A stretch of DNA of 64,000 bases, from contig NBAY01000076.1 of NCBI GenBank assembly GCA_002794775.1, positions 1 through 64,000 of the forward strand, written 5' to 3'. The stretch comes from Porodaedalea pini. Taxonomy: Eukaryota > Basidiomycota > Agaricomycetes > Hymenochaetales > Hymenochaetaceae. Numbering within the stretch: the stretch's first letter is position 1; every line of letters starts with the position of its first letter. The notes below the pieces were generated by a model. It had not been told where the DNA came from. It did not search any database and saw nothing but the letters and a program-made list of their open reading frames with translations. The translations under genes and the position numbers were made by a program. Below are positions 1 through 10,874 of the stretch, piece after piece.

Positions 1-978
1 CGCAACATGATGCTAGGCAATTCAAGTTTTTAAAACTAAGAGGGAGACTTTAGACAAGACACTGGCCGACAGCTCGAGCTTGTCGTTGGAGACTTTGGAC
101 ATCGTTCGGGATTTTATACAAGACGAGGGAAAAACTTGTCCTTGCCAGCGCTGCTAGTCCGATAAATCACGAAGGGATGTGCGTTGCGAGCGCGGCAGCC
201 CGGGCATCGCTCTTATAAGTGAGCGCAAGCGATTAAAGGTATGCTTTGCATGCCGATCACAGGCCCAGAGACGATCAGCGACCATAGGGATTAGCTGGCT
301 AGATAAATGAGTAGGCTTCAATACTTGTGCCGAGACAATTTCGTAGGCACCGAGGCTGGTGCTTCGTAGCATCCGAGACGATAGAGAAGCTCCCGACTCT
401 ATTTGCGCTTTGTAGAATGATGGTCCGGTTGTGAAAAGGCGAGAACCAGAACGCGGATTGCGCGGATCCGAAGCACAAGGTAGCATTGCTGGCAGGGCAG
501 ACTACGCAGAAAGTTTCATATTGTCATGATCCGAGCCTGCAATCCCGTAGAGTCTTGTGGTAAAGCCCAAGTAAGACAGCAGCACTCGCCAAGTGTTCAG
601 AAGGCTGGTGTCATGGTGAAGAACTAAACCAAGCAAGGAAACAGAAGTGACGGCGACGAGAGTATGGTCGGAGTTCTAAGTCCGTCGTGGTTCAAAACTA
701 GATCATCCTCATTTCACCAAATTCCTTACGGTATCCATCGTAGACCAGCCTGGAGGCATGTTTGTGTATGCATGGACAACCTCAAGGCAAGCTTGACAAC
801 ATCATATAAAGATGCAAATCAGCGTGAGATTTATCAATCCCACAGTCAGTTCGCTCTTCCTTTTCCTCTCAGATTCTATGTATTCAATCTGATGAAATCA
901 TATACCGTTTCTCTGTTATCCTTCAAATCGCCAGCGTCCCGTGCAGACGATCCGGTACCAATCTAGCAAGCACGGTTA
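1..978. other. 5' margin, no supported gene
   Basis: I see no gene I can support here. Short open frames exist on both strands (for example a 110-codon minus frame at 154-486), but none shows a recognisable motif, plausible splice pattern or continuation. It includes the 3' flank of the Nudix-type gene that ends at 979. Confidence 0.4.
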
Positions 979-2390
979 TCATCGCGTCCAAAGCGCATAA
1001 TCAAAGCGGCCATGCAGACGCGTGACGATCTCCATATAATTTGGATCAGTCTCGGGCGTGATGTGTCCGTGGCGGACCAGGAAGTCGACCAGGACTATTT
1101 TGCGAGATTTTTGCAAGATAAAGAAGAGAGACGAAGAGAAGGGAGGGGGAAGAAGACGATGACACAATGTTTCATTATCAGCATTTGCGGGGAGATAAAG
1201 AAAGAACAAGACGGCTTACTTAAGGCACAGTTGGGTTTGAAGAGTCCTTTGTGCATTCGTGATATGACCTCGCTCAGTGGAAGAAACTTTTATATATCAA
1301 TCAGCTTTTCGATAATCAACTGAACGTGCTAGAGGAGAACTATAGCGAATGACTGTAAGCGCACCTCAAAGGCTTCCACCTCTCCATCAAGCGGCCAAGG
1401 GCGAAATGCATTGAGCTCTGCGTCGGTTGCCGTCGGAGGGATCTCGAGGTCGTAGACATATCTATGGATGAGGAATTATGTCAGATATGCCACTCCGCTG
1501 TAGATGCAAATCATCTGAGCAGCTTACTCTATTTCGGGCTGGAGCCATCTGCCTTTCCTATAGATTGTTAAAGGGCTTGGCTAAATGCACTTAGACCACT
1601 CACTGGAAGAAATAGCTAACAGCGCCTACGGAGCGCGCATGCGAGCGGACTACGTCCTCCGAGAGGCTCGCCTCCTCCATAGACTCTTTCACAAGTGCCT
1701 CAAACGGCATCATGCCTTCGGGTATCCCTCCAGCAACAGTATTATCCAAATATCCCGGCCACCTGTTCTAACCAATCTTAAAAATGCCATCTTTATATTC
1801 GTGCAACAAATAGTGGCGACAACGCACGTCTGCTTTGTCTTTGCGCGCGTCGGCACCCAGATCATCGTCTCGCCCTCCGTACCAGGCGCTGGTCGGCGGA
1901 AGACCGTCATGTGCACCCCGTACGTGACGATCCCGAACAGCGCGGATGCTGCACGCTCGATCGTACATGCATCTCTGTCGGGTGTCTGCCCGCGGAATGG
2001 GTTCTCATAGATCGGGTACAGCTCGTCGCGCCACTGGCGTCCTCCAATGGTCTCCGCGAACGCGCCGGAGTCGCGCCAGCGCGTGCATGTCGCTGCGAGT
2101 GCAGCAGATCGCGAAGCACGGTCGATAAGGTGTGAGGCGAAGTGCACATGAGTTACGCGCCCGCTAAGCCCTCTTTCAGTTACGAATGTCCAGAACGGTT
2201 CACGCCCTTCGTTCCGTGCGGCAACGTTGTCCTCTTGCAATGCTTGAACTATCTCAGGCCAGAGGAGCCCTATGGGCGCGGCGCGAGAGCTGAAATCGCC
2301 AGACAAGCAGAAGGCGGCTAGCTCATCGCGGTGGTTAGCAAGTTTGAAATTGTCACAGCGTTCAACCAAGGGGAGGAAGGAAGCTGCCAT
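979..2390 (-). CDS. Nudix hydrolase, DUF4743 / thiamine-pyrophosphokinase-related family
   Basis: Probable cytosolic Nudix-type hydrolase of the family that couples an N-terminal DUF4743 region to a Nudix domain (yeast YJR142W type). Splicing joins six exons. The first (1828-2390) carries the DUF4743 part with blocks such as LPLVERCDNF and YPIYENPFRG. The next carries the Nudix-like box, beginning GGIPEGMMPFEA and continuing to KESMEEASL. Later exons give WLQPEIEYVYDLEIPP, GLFKPNCAL and a C-terminus ending at 979. Each junction has GT-AG ends and keeps frame. The start at 2390 is preferred because the family begins close to the LPLVERCDNF block; an in-frame ATG at 2522 would run into the divergent gene starting at 2503. 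Members of this family are proposed to act on thiamine-diphosphate derivatives; the substrate here is inferred. Confidence 0.85.
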
Positions 2391-2502
2391 GACATTGACA
2401 GTAAACAAAGTAACTGTACCGTTATGCTGTTTGTATTCGTGAGAAAGAGCATGCTTCAGGTAGGCCTCCTGCCTAACGCGGTACCGTTTGCTTGCTTTCG
2501 CC
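2391..2502. promoter_or_regulatory. short divergent promoter
   Basis: Only 112 bases separate the start codons of the minus-strand Nudix gene (2390) and the plus-strand MICOS gene (2503), so both promoters and 5' UTRs must lie here or overlap the neighbouring coding sequence. Confidence 0.5.
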
Positions 2503-2934
2503 ATGTCGTTTCTCGTAGGCACACTGTCTGGTGCCCTTGTGGCTGGCGGTGTATGTGGATCAACATTGGCTCTTCTGTCGAATAAAGCTGAACAGAAATA
2601 AAGGTCTACTATGGATTCTCAAATCTGATCAAGTCGCAAACCGACGCACACCGCGCAGAGTGAGCACCATCTTATGACAACGACGTGCAATTGGGTCTCA
2701 TCGATCCTCGTTCGTGTCGTGAACAGCATGCACACGCTCGCATACACGCTCGTCTCTCCACCAACTGTAACTGCACCGCCGCCTGCCGCGACGCGCGTCG
2801 CACACGAGCCCGTGCGCTCGCTGCTGCAAAGCCGCTGGAACCAGGAAGTGGAGGGTATATTCCGGACCGTTGGAAGCTGGGAGAAGGGTGCAGCGGAGTG
2901 GGGGAAACGGTGGCTGTATGGCGGCTCACCATAA
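2503..2934 (+). CDS. MIC12: MICOS complex subunit Mic12 (Aim5-like)
   Basis: Small mitochondrial inner-membrane protein of the MICOS complex, which holds crista junctions. Three exons, 2503-2550, 2604-2659 and 2727-2934, encode 103 residues; both introns are GT-AG and the joined length is an exact multiple of three. The N-terminus is a Gly/Ala/Leu membrane segment (LVGTLSGALVAGG, then VYYGFSNL). The C-terminal half has the family block around SRWNQEVEGIF and ends EWGKRWLYGGSP. The family is typically about 100-130 residues, so the model looks complete. It is easily missed because its first two exons code for only 35 residues. It shares a 112-base divergent promoter with the Nudix gene. Identification rests on the C-terminal block and overall shape. 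Confidence 0.8.
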
Positions 2935-4746
2935 CGCCTGGTACAATAGGTGCGTCCTGGCCTACACTAAGATATGTGCAACTATGATTCACGGCGTGTT
3001 GCAAGATTGTATAGGAACCGTCCTGCTGCCTCTCTTTCCAATCATTCCATCTATGATAACTAGGCTTCAACTTATCGTTGCTTTGACATTCTCACATGAT
3101 ACGCGAAGAATCTGGTTGACTCCTTGCACCCTTTGGCAGTTGCCTCCGATTACAGGGGCACCGTGGACCAATATCCAAGTACAGAATTCGGCAGCTTAAT
3201 GAACTCACAGTGTATGGAATATCAGATAGTAAACTACCATTAGCTACTACTCGGACTCGCTTTGTGCGTCGACTTTTCTCTCATTAGGACGCTGAGTCTA
3301 CGTCTAAAAAGAATTTGATCAGTGGAAAGTTGGCTGATGTTAGCAGATTTCAATCAAGGCGAGGTCTTCAGAGGTATATTTCTACGGGTAAGTGAAGAGT
3401 GCCACCAGCCCCAAATCCGACTTCCCACAAAGGCCCATCAATCTGTCAGTCCGACTCCATCTCTCAGTGAAATAGGATGACGCGAACTATATATGCTTCC
3501 GTTACGGTGTATGCTAGCTCCTGCGGCTGCAGCAGAGTTTCCTGTGGACCGAAAAGTGTGCATTTCTTGTTTGAAAAGAGGTACCATAGGGCGCGGAAGG
3601 TAGGTAGGTATATTTCCAGCGCAGTCCCTATAAGGACCCATCTGGTAGCTGTATCTAATTGGTACAAAGTACTAAGCTAAATCAGCTCGTCAGAGCTCCG
3701 AAAGCTCGGAAACTATCCCCCTGAGATGAACAGAAACAAAAATAAATCACTCAGGCTAATGTAGAGCAGAGGGGATCGGAGAACAGGGGATTCTACGAAA
3801 CGGTTTCAGCTTTTAGGGTAGACTACGAAATAAAACAAACTGCAAGGATTTTGAAGCAGCTTATTCATGCAGTAAAGCTTGAAACCTGATCACCAGGTTA
3901 TAGAGGCATTGAAAATGCCTGAAAGTTCAATTATAAGGAGCGTGACACTCTTAAGTCTTGAGCTTACAATACTTGTATATGTATAGTGCGAAAGGCCGAC
4001 AATATTAATCCTCTTGCAGACTCTCAAATATATTCGGCAGCTTGTCATCCCTTTCGAGCAGATAAGAGGTTATAGATTGTGCAATGAACGTCCGTATGCG
4101 TCTCAAGACGGCTATGCCTGCGCTGACACGACATCGTCTCCCGCGACGGACCCACATGAAGCTGCCAGGCCACCGGCTGCATTATCGTTCTTGGCAGCAT
4201 CAGCGGCAATCGAAGAATCGTCACCAAGAGATGCGGATATCTCTGCAGCGGACACAGACGCAACACGTCCTGAACCACGGTGATCCAGATGAGGTATTCA
4301 ATGTCCGTGACGGTGTTTCTTCTACTTGTTCAGAAAGCCAGGCTACTGTCTGGAAAAAGCGTGGCATCGTCTCCGTCGCGAAAGTGCACGTCTTATTCCA
4401 AATCCAAGCTGAGTGAACGCCGGTGTCCTCATGTATATCGAGATGGAATTGCCAGATTGTACCTGATAAACGAAAACCGTCTCGAGGCTTGTTCGTATGC
4501 GTGGTATATCGGACATTGCGATGCGGGATATCAGGAGCCGTGATGCAGAAGCTTAAGAAAGGAATGCCAGATTGGATTGATATGCTACAGGTATCTTCTC
4601 GGTCTGCATCAACGATCCTAGACATTTATTTAATCGGAAATGACGACTCACATGCGCACAGCTAACTTATTTCTCGACCTCTTCAAATGAAGTCTCCGGT
4701 CACAGCCTAGGCCGTCCCAGACCTCAACTCCTCTTCCCATCTAGCT
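2935..4746. other. 1.8 kb gap without an assigned gene
   Basis: No gene assigned. The longest frame is a 134-codon minus-strand ORF at 4221-4625, overlapped by plus-strand frames at 4014-4665; none has a motif I recognise. The interval 3000-4000 shows nothing beyond short frames. A small lineage-specific or decayed gene around 4.0-4.65 kb is possible but unproven. Confidence 0.4.
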
Positions 4747-5457
4747 CTAACTCGTCCCAGCACTGGCATCGGCACCCTGTTCCTTTACATGTATGATGTT
4801 GACAACATACTGCAGGTTATCCTGCTTCTTCGTCAGCGCCTCCTGTAACGTCTCAAGATTGCCCTTGACGAAATCTATCTTGTCGTTGTAGTGCTTAGTG
4901 GCCTCTGCACGACCCTGTTTATGTCAGGATATGCAAAAGAACATGCCAGATTGGTAGAATAGCAGATTAGTGAGATGGAAGACAGCGAGCATGAGGGATA
5001 GTAACTAGACCTTTTTGACGTAGTATCCCGTCCCGACGTCGACGATGACATGCTCGAGGTCTGCTATCTTTCCGGGGACGTACAGCGAGTTGGTGAGTGG
5101 AACGAGAATAGTACGGTCTGTGCCGTTCGTCGCGTATATGCATTGGGTTAGGAGAGCGTATAAGTAGAGCGACCTTAAGGTATCGAGACACAACAAACGC
5201 ACTAGCATTGGCAGGCGAAACTTCCTCGACGTTCGAAAGACATGATCGGAACTTTGCCTGCGCAGCCTTCAGCTGCTGGAACGAGCCCGTCAAGTGTGTG
5301 AGCTCCTGCGAGCGTCGAGTGAGGCCAGTTCGCTAAAGAAGCAGTGAGCTATCGATGACAGACACACCTCCTCGAGCTGCCGCCGGACGTCGCGTAGTTG
5401 TGTAACATCAAGATCGGCGACATTGACTGTTTGCTGCGCTTGCGCGGAGGTCGACAT
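4747..5457 (-). CDS. GIM5: Prefoldin subunit 5
   Basis: Alpha-type subunit of the hexameric prefoldin chaperone, which hands nascent actin and tubulin to the CCT chaperonin in the cytosol. Four exons (5368-5457, 5203-5305, 5011-5117, 4747-4914) join in frame to 155 residues, the usual size. The N-terminal helix begins [17 protein letters not shown] and continues into a heptad-like helix with [11 protein letters not shown]. The middle has the beta-hairpin signature [16 protein letters not shown] and [10 protein letters not shown]. The C-terminal helix contains [16 protein letters not shown] and ends at 4747. The start at 5457 is preferred over an in-frame ATG at 5499 because it gives the family N-terminus. 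All introns are GT-AG and 50-96 bases long. Confidence 0.92.
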
Positions 5458-5954
5458 CGTCGACACTGTCAAAGTCTTGTGAAGCGACGCACGCGCCAAT
5501 CAGCTACTTCCTGTCTTTCAACGTCTACTTCTACGTCTCTGTGTGACCGCAAGGACTCTGTCACCAATATGGCTGCCCAAGCCAGGACGTTCCTTTGCAG
5601 CTGCCAGCTGGTTTAATGAGCACATTTTTTTCCATCCAGCATACGCGCCGAAAGGCGTCTCTGGCGATGAGGCTGCTGCGCCCCCTCGGTCTTTCTAATT
5701 CATGTCGCTAAGCAATCTGCCAAATTCCCCGACTCAGGCTTCAATGCACTTAGGAGGAAAAGAAGTTAGGCGTTCAGTTGCCTGTGCACGCGCTCGTTGG
5801 CTTCCATATGACCCTTAGCCCATCTTTGGCGGCGAGTCCGGGTCTCAGGCTGCCTGCTCGTATAAGAATAGCTATCTCTATCAAGAACTACTACATAGTA
5901 TCACCTTCGCTCGTCGGCCTCTTGCTGTCTCAGAAAGCACACGCATTGCACTCC
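5458..5954. promoter_or_regulatory. divergent intergenic region
   Basis: About 500 bases lie between the start codons of prefoldin 5 (minus) and the iminopeptidase-like gene (plus) and must hold both promoters. No specific factor site is called. The open frame that continues upstream of 5955 lacks family similarity and is treated as 5' UTR. Confidence 0.4.
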
Positions 5955-6951
5955 ATGTCCTCGTTTTCAGCCCTGCCGACGACCGAGGGCAAGCTCTCCT
6001 TCGTAGTTGGTTCCGAGACGTTCAATACATACTACAAGGTGGTCGGTTCTCTATCTTCGGGTGTACCACTTGTGACGCTGCATGGTGGACCCGGATCCGC
6101 GCACTACTACCTCCTCGCTATGGCCGACCTTGCCTCTCCCTCGCGCGCCGTTGTTTTCTACGACCAGCTCGGTACAGGCAGCTCCACGCACCTGCCCGAC
6201 AAGCCCGCCTCCTTCTGGACACCCGAGCTTTTCATGGCAGAACTCGCCTCTCTCCTGACCTCTCTTGGTATCTCCGGACAGTACGATCTGCTGGGACACA
6301 GCTGGGGCGGAATGCTCGCCTCACAGTTCGCGTCGACCTTTTCCGGGCCTGAGATAAAGGGCTTGCGCCGCCTGGTGCTGAGCTCTGCGCCCGCGAGCAT
6401 GGCGCTCTTTGAGCGTGGCTGCGTGGGCCTCATCAAACAGCTGCCAGAGGACGTACAGGCGACGCTCAAGAAGCACGAAGACGCGGGAACGACGGACTCG
6501 AAGGAGTACGAGGAGGCCGTTGGGGTGTTCTATGAGAGACACCTGTGTCGCATAAAGCCGATGCCAGAGGAGCTGGTAAAGTCGTTTGGGTGCATGACTG
6601 AGGATCCGACGGTGTACCATACCATGTACGGCGATCTCCTTCTCTTTCTGCCGTAAGACTCACGCGTGGACACTATACTCCTTCTCTGCTTTTAGGAACG
6701 GTCCCTCAGAATTCCACATCACGGGTTCCCTACGTACCTGGTCCGTCATCCCCTACATATCGGCTATCGCATGCCCGACCCTTCTCCTCAACGGTGCATA
6801 TGACGAGGTGCAGGATGCGAGTGTCGCGCCGTTCTTTGAGCGCATTCCGCGCGTGAAGTGGTGTTCACTCGCAGAGAGCAGCCATATGGGGCATTATGAA
6901 GAGCGGGAACGCTATATGCGTGTCGTTGGCGACTTCCTGGCGAAAGAGTAG
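5955..6951 (+). CDS. Proline iminopeptidase-like alpha/beta hydrolase (peptidase S33)
   Basis: Alpha/beta-hydrolase of the prolyl aminopeptidase type, which removes N-terminal proline from peptides. Two exons (5955-6652 and 6696-6951) encode 317 residues. The oxyanion-hole motif HGGPGSAHYY lies near residue 43, followed by VVFYDQLGTGSS. The nucleophile elbow is GHSWGGMLASQ. The second exon supplies the acid-containing segment LLLNGAYDE and the His-containing ESSHMGHYEE, so the catalytic Ser, Asp and His are all present. The start at 5955 gives a family-like N-terminus without a signal peptide, suggesting a cytosolic enzyme. An upstream in-frame ATG at 5778 would add 59 residues resembling nothing in the family. 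Substrate preference is inferred; some fungal members act on other amides or esters. Confidence 0.9.
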
Positions 6952-7034
6952 CGAACGTAAAAGACAACAAGGTTATATAGTAGGTAGGCACTGAAGAGGG
7001 TAACAAGGCATCAATAACCATGTATTCTACTCGT

Positions 7035-7613
7035 TCATTCTTGCTGCTTATCATCGAACTTCTTCAAGTTTCTCTCGTTAAAATGCCTCGTAACTCGCCT
7101 CTTAAATCTTTCATTGTGTACGTTAATCCAGCTCTTAATCCCTTCCATCTTTCTCTCGATCTTCTCGAGCTCCCGCTTCTTCTTCTCCCACGAAGTTCTG
7201 AGCTCTGCCAGCTGCTTCTCGCCCTCCTCAACGTTCTCCGCATAGGACATCCCGTCGATGCTGGACTCGAGGTATATCACTTGCATCGCGTCACGCAAGC
7301 TGTTCTGGGGCTCCAGCGTGGTCAGCTTGTCGAGTGCACCTTGCCACCAGACGAGGGACTTCTGGTCTTTCAGGAGCTCAGCTCTGCTTTCTTCTGTGAT
7401 AGAGTCCCTCAACCTGTCGGACACTGCCCGCTCGAACTCCTTGATTCGTATATTGATCATCCTGAGCAGCTGAGTGGACACTTTCTGGCCGTGCTCCTGC
7501 CACCTCTTCGCTTCTTCTGCTGAGGTAGTCAGAGAAACATCGTTGTTCTGCGGGTCACATTTGTGCTCGCACGTCGTCTTGCTGTGGCGCGTGCGCTTCG
7601 TCTTGCTTGGCAT
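7035..7613 (-). CDS. Hypothetical coiled-coil protein
   Basis: Single-exon frame of 192 residues starting MPSKTKRTRHSKTTC. I do not recognise the family. The N-terminus is strongly basic. The rest is highly charged and helical, with heptad-like stretches (KRWQEHGQKVSTQLLRMINI, and EKKKRELEKIERKMEGI) that suggest a coiled coil. The frame extends upstream to an ATG at 7817, but the extra 68 residues are less plausible. There is no signal peptide or membrane segment. It is divergent from the gene starting at 8124. It could be a lineage-specific nuclear protein given the basic N-terminus, but this is only inference. Confidence 0.5.
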   Translation of the reverse strand: MPSKTKRTRHSKTTCEHKCDPQNNDVSLTTSAEEAKRWQEHGQKVSTQLLRMINIRIKEFERAVSDRLRDSITEESRAELLKDQKSLVWWQGALDKLTTLEPQNSLRDAMQVIYLESSIDGMSYAENVEEGEKQLAELRTSWEKKKRELEKIERKMEGIKSWINVHNERFKRRVTRHFNERNLKKFDDKQQE

Positions 7614-8123
7614 GCCTTTGCGGTGGGTGGAATCCCTTTTGTAACGCTTCCGTCTCGATGCATGGGTGCTTTCTATCCCGCGAGATCTCATGGAAGCAAA
7701 GCATGATTTTTGCTTGAGATCAAGAGTTGCAGCCCTCGACGCTGCGATTTGCATTGCACGGACTCTGTACAAAGTGCTACTAGTATCATGTCCCAATGCA
7801 AAGCTGGCTCCCGCCAAACAACCTGGTCATGCTCTTTTCCAGTCTTTACGTGCGTATTATTTACTACCATGGTCGAGGAAGACTTCGGGCTTGTTGCCAA
7901 TGACACTGACAGGCTCTTTTGAAATTCAGCACCGACAACCGATCAGACGGATCAGCGCAGACCTCCGAATTGGGGAAACTGTGGCAACAAGGATAAATAA
8001 TAAGCACGTGATAGGCCGCGCGTCGATCACAACTTGCTCGCGAGCAGCCAGCTACAACTCTCAAAATTATACCTCTTCCATCCGACAAGTGACTACATAA
8101 AATCAAAGAGAGATCCGACAGGT
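7614..8123. promoter_or_regulatory. divergent intergenic region
   Basis: About 500 bases between the start of the minus-strand coiled-coil gene and the plus-strand gene at 8124. It presumably holds both promoters; a CACGTG-containing stretch lies near 8005. No specific site is claimed. Confidence 0.35.
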
Positions 8124-9298
8124 ATGCCTCGTCAAGATGTTGATCCTCTTGCAGACACCATTCCACCACGCTACGCGTACGAGTCGGATGACGAGGACGA
8201 GAACGAGAACGGGCTTGTTGACCTCAGCTCGGGGACTGGCACAGACGCGCCTGCGATAGAGATTACTATCCTTCCTCCAATTGAAGATGATAAAGCGAGA
8301 GAGGATGGTGGTGTTCTGATAGTCGCGAGCGGCGTAGTGGCTGCGGTGTGGGCACGCGGTGCTGCACTCGGCGAGCAGGTCGGACAGGTGAACGTCAATA
8401 GACGTGCGGTGCGTCCTTCAATGTTCTTTATATCTGACAAGATGCTGTGCTGAAGTGACGAGTCTTGATAGGTTGGGCTGGTATTTCGTCCGACGTGGGC
8501 GAGCCAGGGAGCTAAGGGCACGGTTCTCGTGTCAGAAGCACTTGCACGCCTTCCGGTGTGGGCGATGAGCGCATATGCGGCGGTCGTGCTCGCACGATGG
8601 AATCCTTCGAAGTGTGTACACATTCTCACATTCTACAAATGCGCCTTGCATGTGTGGACATTCAATCTTGCTATGATTCTCCGACTGACGCATTTGCACA
8701 GGGTGATTTTACTTGATGCCTACAGCACGGCGACATACATATCTGCGGCACCCATTGCACATCACGAGGCGCCGCTACGATATCTCAGTACTGTACGTTA
8801 CTTCATTTCTTATGTATCCGTCATGAAAGCTAACGTTATGTTGACGGGTGTCGTTCGCAGGACCGCGCTCCACCCTCGTCACACACACCACTTTCGCTCT
8901 TCGCACCGCCGAATTTGCTCCAATCCACTACAGCAGCCTTCCTTAACCTGCTTGTCCTTCCGCAGACCTCATCACGAAAGGCGTCTTCTGGCTTAGCGAT
9001 TCTTGTTCCCTCAAGACGCGCACCTCTACCTACTCCTCAAAATCTGGCTCGCGACGAAGATGACTCAGAACCAAAAGCGAACGCAGGCTTGGCGTCCCTT
9101 GCACACCTCGAGGATGCAGAAGACTGGGATCCTGCAGTCCTGCACGCTGCTCATCGAGCTATACTGGAGGCTGCTGGGGACGGCGGATCAGGCGAGGAGT
9201 GGGTGGACTCCAGAGCAAGCGGGAAGAAGGGAGAAGGAGCAAAGGCAGCGGGGAGGAGACGAAAAGTCGCTGAGGCGGAAAGCGGGATGTATATCTAG
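8124..9298 (+). CDS. Possible proteasome assembly chaperone 1-like protein
   Basis: Four exons (8124-8408, 8472-8611, 8702-8792, 8861-9298) join in frame to 317 residues. The N-terminus, MPRQDVDPLADTIPPRYA followed by an acidic DEDENEN run, leads into a domain with LIVASGVVAAVWARGAALG, VLVSEALARLPVWAM and VILLDAYSTATYI. The phrase LLDxYSxxxYI and the overall alpha/beta layout resemble the PAC1/PSMG1 family, which helps build the 20S proteasome alpha ring. The C-terminal third is basic and probably disordered (AAGRRRKVAEAE). The gene model is well supported; the functional assignment is tentative and rests on short patterns. It is otherwise a basidiomycete conserved hypothetical protein. Confidence 0.65.
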
Positions 9299-9544
9299 GT
9301 TGGATGGTATTAATGTATGACCGTGAGGGGACCTTCCTATCATTTCCCGACTTTATAACTCACAAGCTAGCAAGACTGCATGTGTGTATTTGTACCTGAT
9401 TGCATCATGATGCATCTGAATTGCAGTGTAAATTAAAAGCTTCTCCCGCTGTCACGCCTGTACGCCTGTAAGTTCGCACGAGTAGCTTTTGTATTATCGG
9501 TCATTCTCGCTCATACTCTCACCACTCTCAGACGGTTTAACTAG

Positions 9545-10496
9545 ATGCGCTTTACCAAGTGTGTGGTACCAGTATCAATGAGCGAGCGGACGATCCTGCT
9601 CGCGAGTGCAGCGCTCGTCATCTCAGGCCTCCTGCAGGTCGCGTCCGCTTGGTTTCAATGGCAGATTCGCCTAAGCGAAGGCGACGTAGGGTATAACTGC
9701 CCTTCTCATGAAGTTGGAAATCATGTCGATGGCGTTGACATAGATCTGGGACGTAGCAGGAAGCCGAACATGCAGAGACGCCAATATAGTAAGTTGCACG
9801 TCACAAGCATTCAATAACAATAACACCGGAAATAATCAGCTCATAGAGTTTTAATTGACAGCTTGGGATGGAGAAGACTATCCGCCCTCGCTTGACTTTG
9901 TCTCTTCAGTCGATCTCAATGCCAACGCTTCTTTCCCCTCTGGCGGAGAGCCACTGAATCTTGGAGAACCCGTCGCGCTCACAATCGAAGACTCACGACA
10001 CTACGCACTAAATGGGCCCGACGCCTCTGACGACACAATCCTCGAAGTCGACGCGGAATGGGAATCGGTGTATCCAGGCGGGAGCGCAGGCTTCGTACGA
10101 CTCGGCCCAGAGAGGCGGTTCTTCGGGCTGAGTCTGTACCACCAGCTGCACTGCCTCGACGCGCTGCGCTTCGCCGTCGGTGGGCGGAAGCACGCTGCCC
10201 GCTCAAGCTCCACTGACAGGCAAGGCGGTGCATCCCCGCACACAAGCGAGAGACGGGCAGAAGAAGTCTCGCACACGGCGCACTGCCTGAACTACCTGCG
10301 CCAGACGATCCTCTGCGCGGCGGACGTGACGCTCGAGCCCGAGCTCGTACGCGGCGCGCAGGACGTCGGGTCCGGCCTTGGCGTTACGCATGTGTGCCGC
10401 GATTGGGAGAAGGTGCATTCGTTCGTGGAGCGAAATTATGAGGCGTATGTGGCATGGACTGACTCGAAGGAAGGTGGAGAGGGTATGAATGATTGA
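9545..10496 (+). CDS. UstYa-like (DUF3328) protein
   Basis: Member of the UstYa/DUF3328 family, membrane-anchored fungal proteins first known from mycotoxin and RiPP pathways, where they act in oxidative cyclisation or halogenation. Two exons (9545-9788 and 9862-10496) encode 292 residues. An N-terminal hydrophobic segment (ILLASAALVISGLLQVASAW) anchors the protein. The junction creates YTWDGEDYPP, a common family block. Both diagnostic HxxHC motifs are present: YHQLHCLDALR and HTAHCLNYLR, followed by CAADVTLEP. The segment between the motifs is about 45 residues and slightly expanded by a polar insert. No biosynthetic genes, precursor peptide or transporter of obvious relevance flanks it, so this looks like an orphan copy, as is common in Agaricomycetes. 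Confidence 0.88.
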
Positions 10497-10874
10497 GAAT
10501 TGCAGGGTTATATGGATACTTCCCCCCCCCCCCCCCCCTGTGGGGAGTATATAACTACTGATACATTTACAGATACCTTCTCATTCAATATCAGTCACTT
10601 TCATACTGGTATCGGAGAAGGAGAAGCAAATACTCATAGGTGTACAGTTCAGATTGGTACTAACTTATCAGCCAGTATTGGCATTTTCACTAGCTATTAA
10701 CCTGTCCTAATTTCTATTCTCATCCGATATTCTTCAAAGTTCTATTATATATATATAACAGTCTCATGCAAACCTAACACTGTACCAGTTTGTTTCATAA
10801 TAAAGCACCCAAAAAAGACACAGAAACGGGCAGTGTCCCAAGGAATGATCATATCCCCGGGCCAAGGAGTGTTC
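10497..10874. other. convergent intergenic region with C17 tract
   Basis: Lies between the 3' ends of the UstYa-like gene (plus) and the membrane-protein gene (minus). It holds a run of 17 C at 10522-10538 and an (AT)-rich stretch near 10748. No gene seen. Confidence 0.5.
10522..10538 (+). repeat. C17 homopolymer
   Basis: Uninterrupted run of 17 cytosines 26 bases after the UstYa-like stop codon, in the probable 3' UTR. Such tracts are prone to slippage, both in the organism and in sequencing. Confidence 0.9.

Noticed and set aside
154..486. 110-codon minus-strand ORF
   Set aside because: No motif, mixed composition, no splice continuation and no match to any family I know.
1585..2010. 141-codon plus-strand ORF
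   Set aside because: Lies antisense to the spliced Nudix exons, whose conserved motifs show which strand codes.
4014..4665. Overlapping ORFs on both strands (up to 134 codons)
   Set aside because: None has recognisable features, and frames on both strands are equally open; recorded only as a gap that might hide a small gene.
9545..10496. RiPP biosynthetic cluster around the UstYa-like gene
   Set aside because: No secreted repeat precursor with dibasic sites, no tyrosinase and no relevant transporter is visible within about 10 kb either side.
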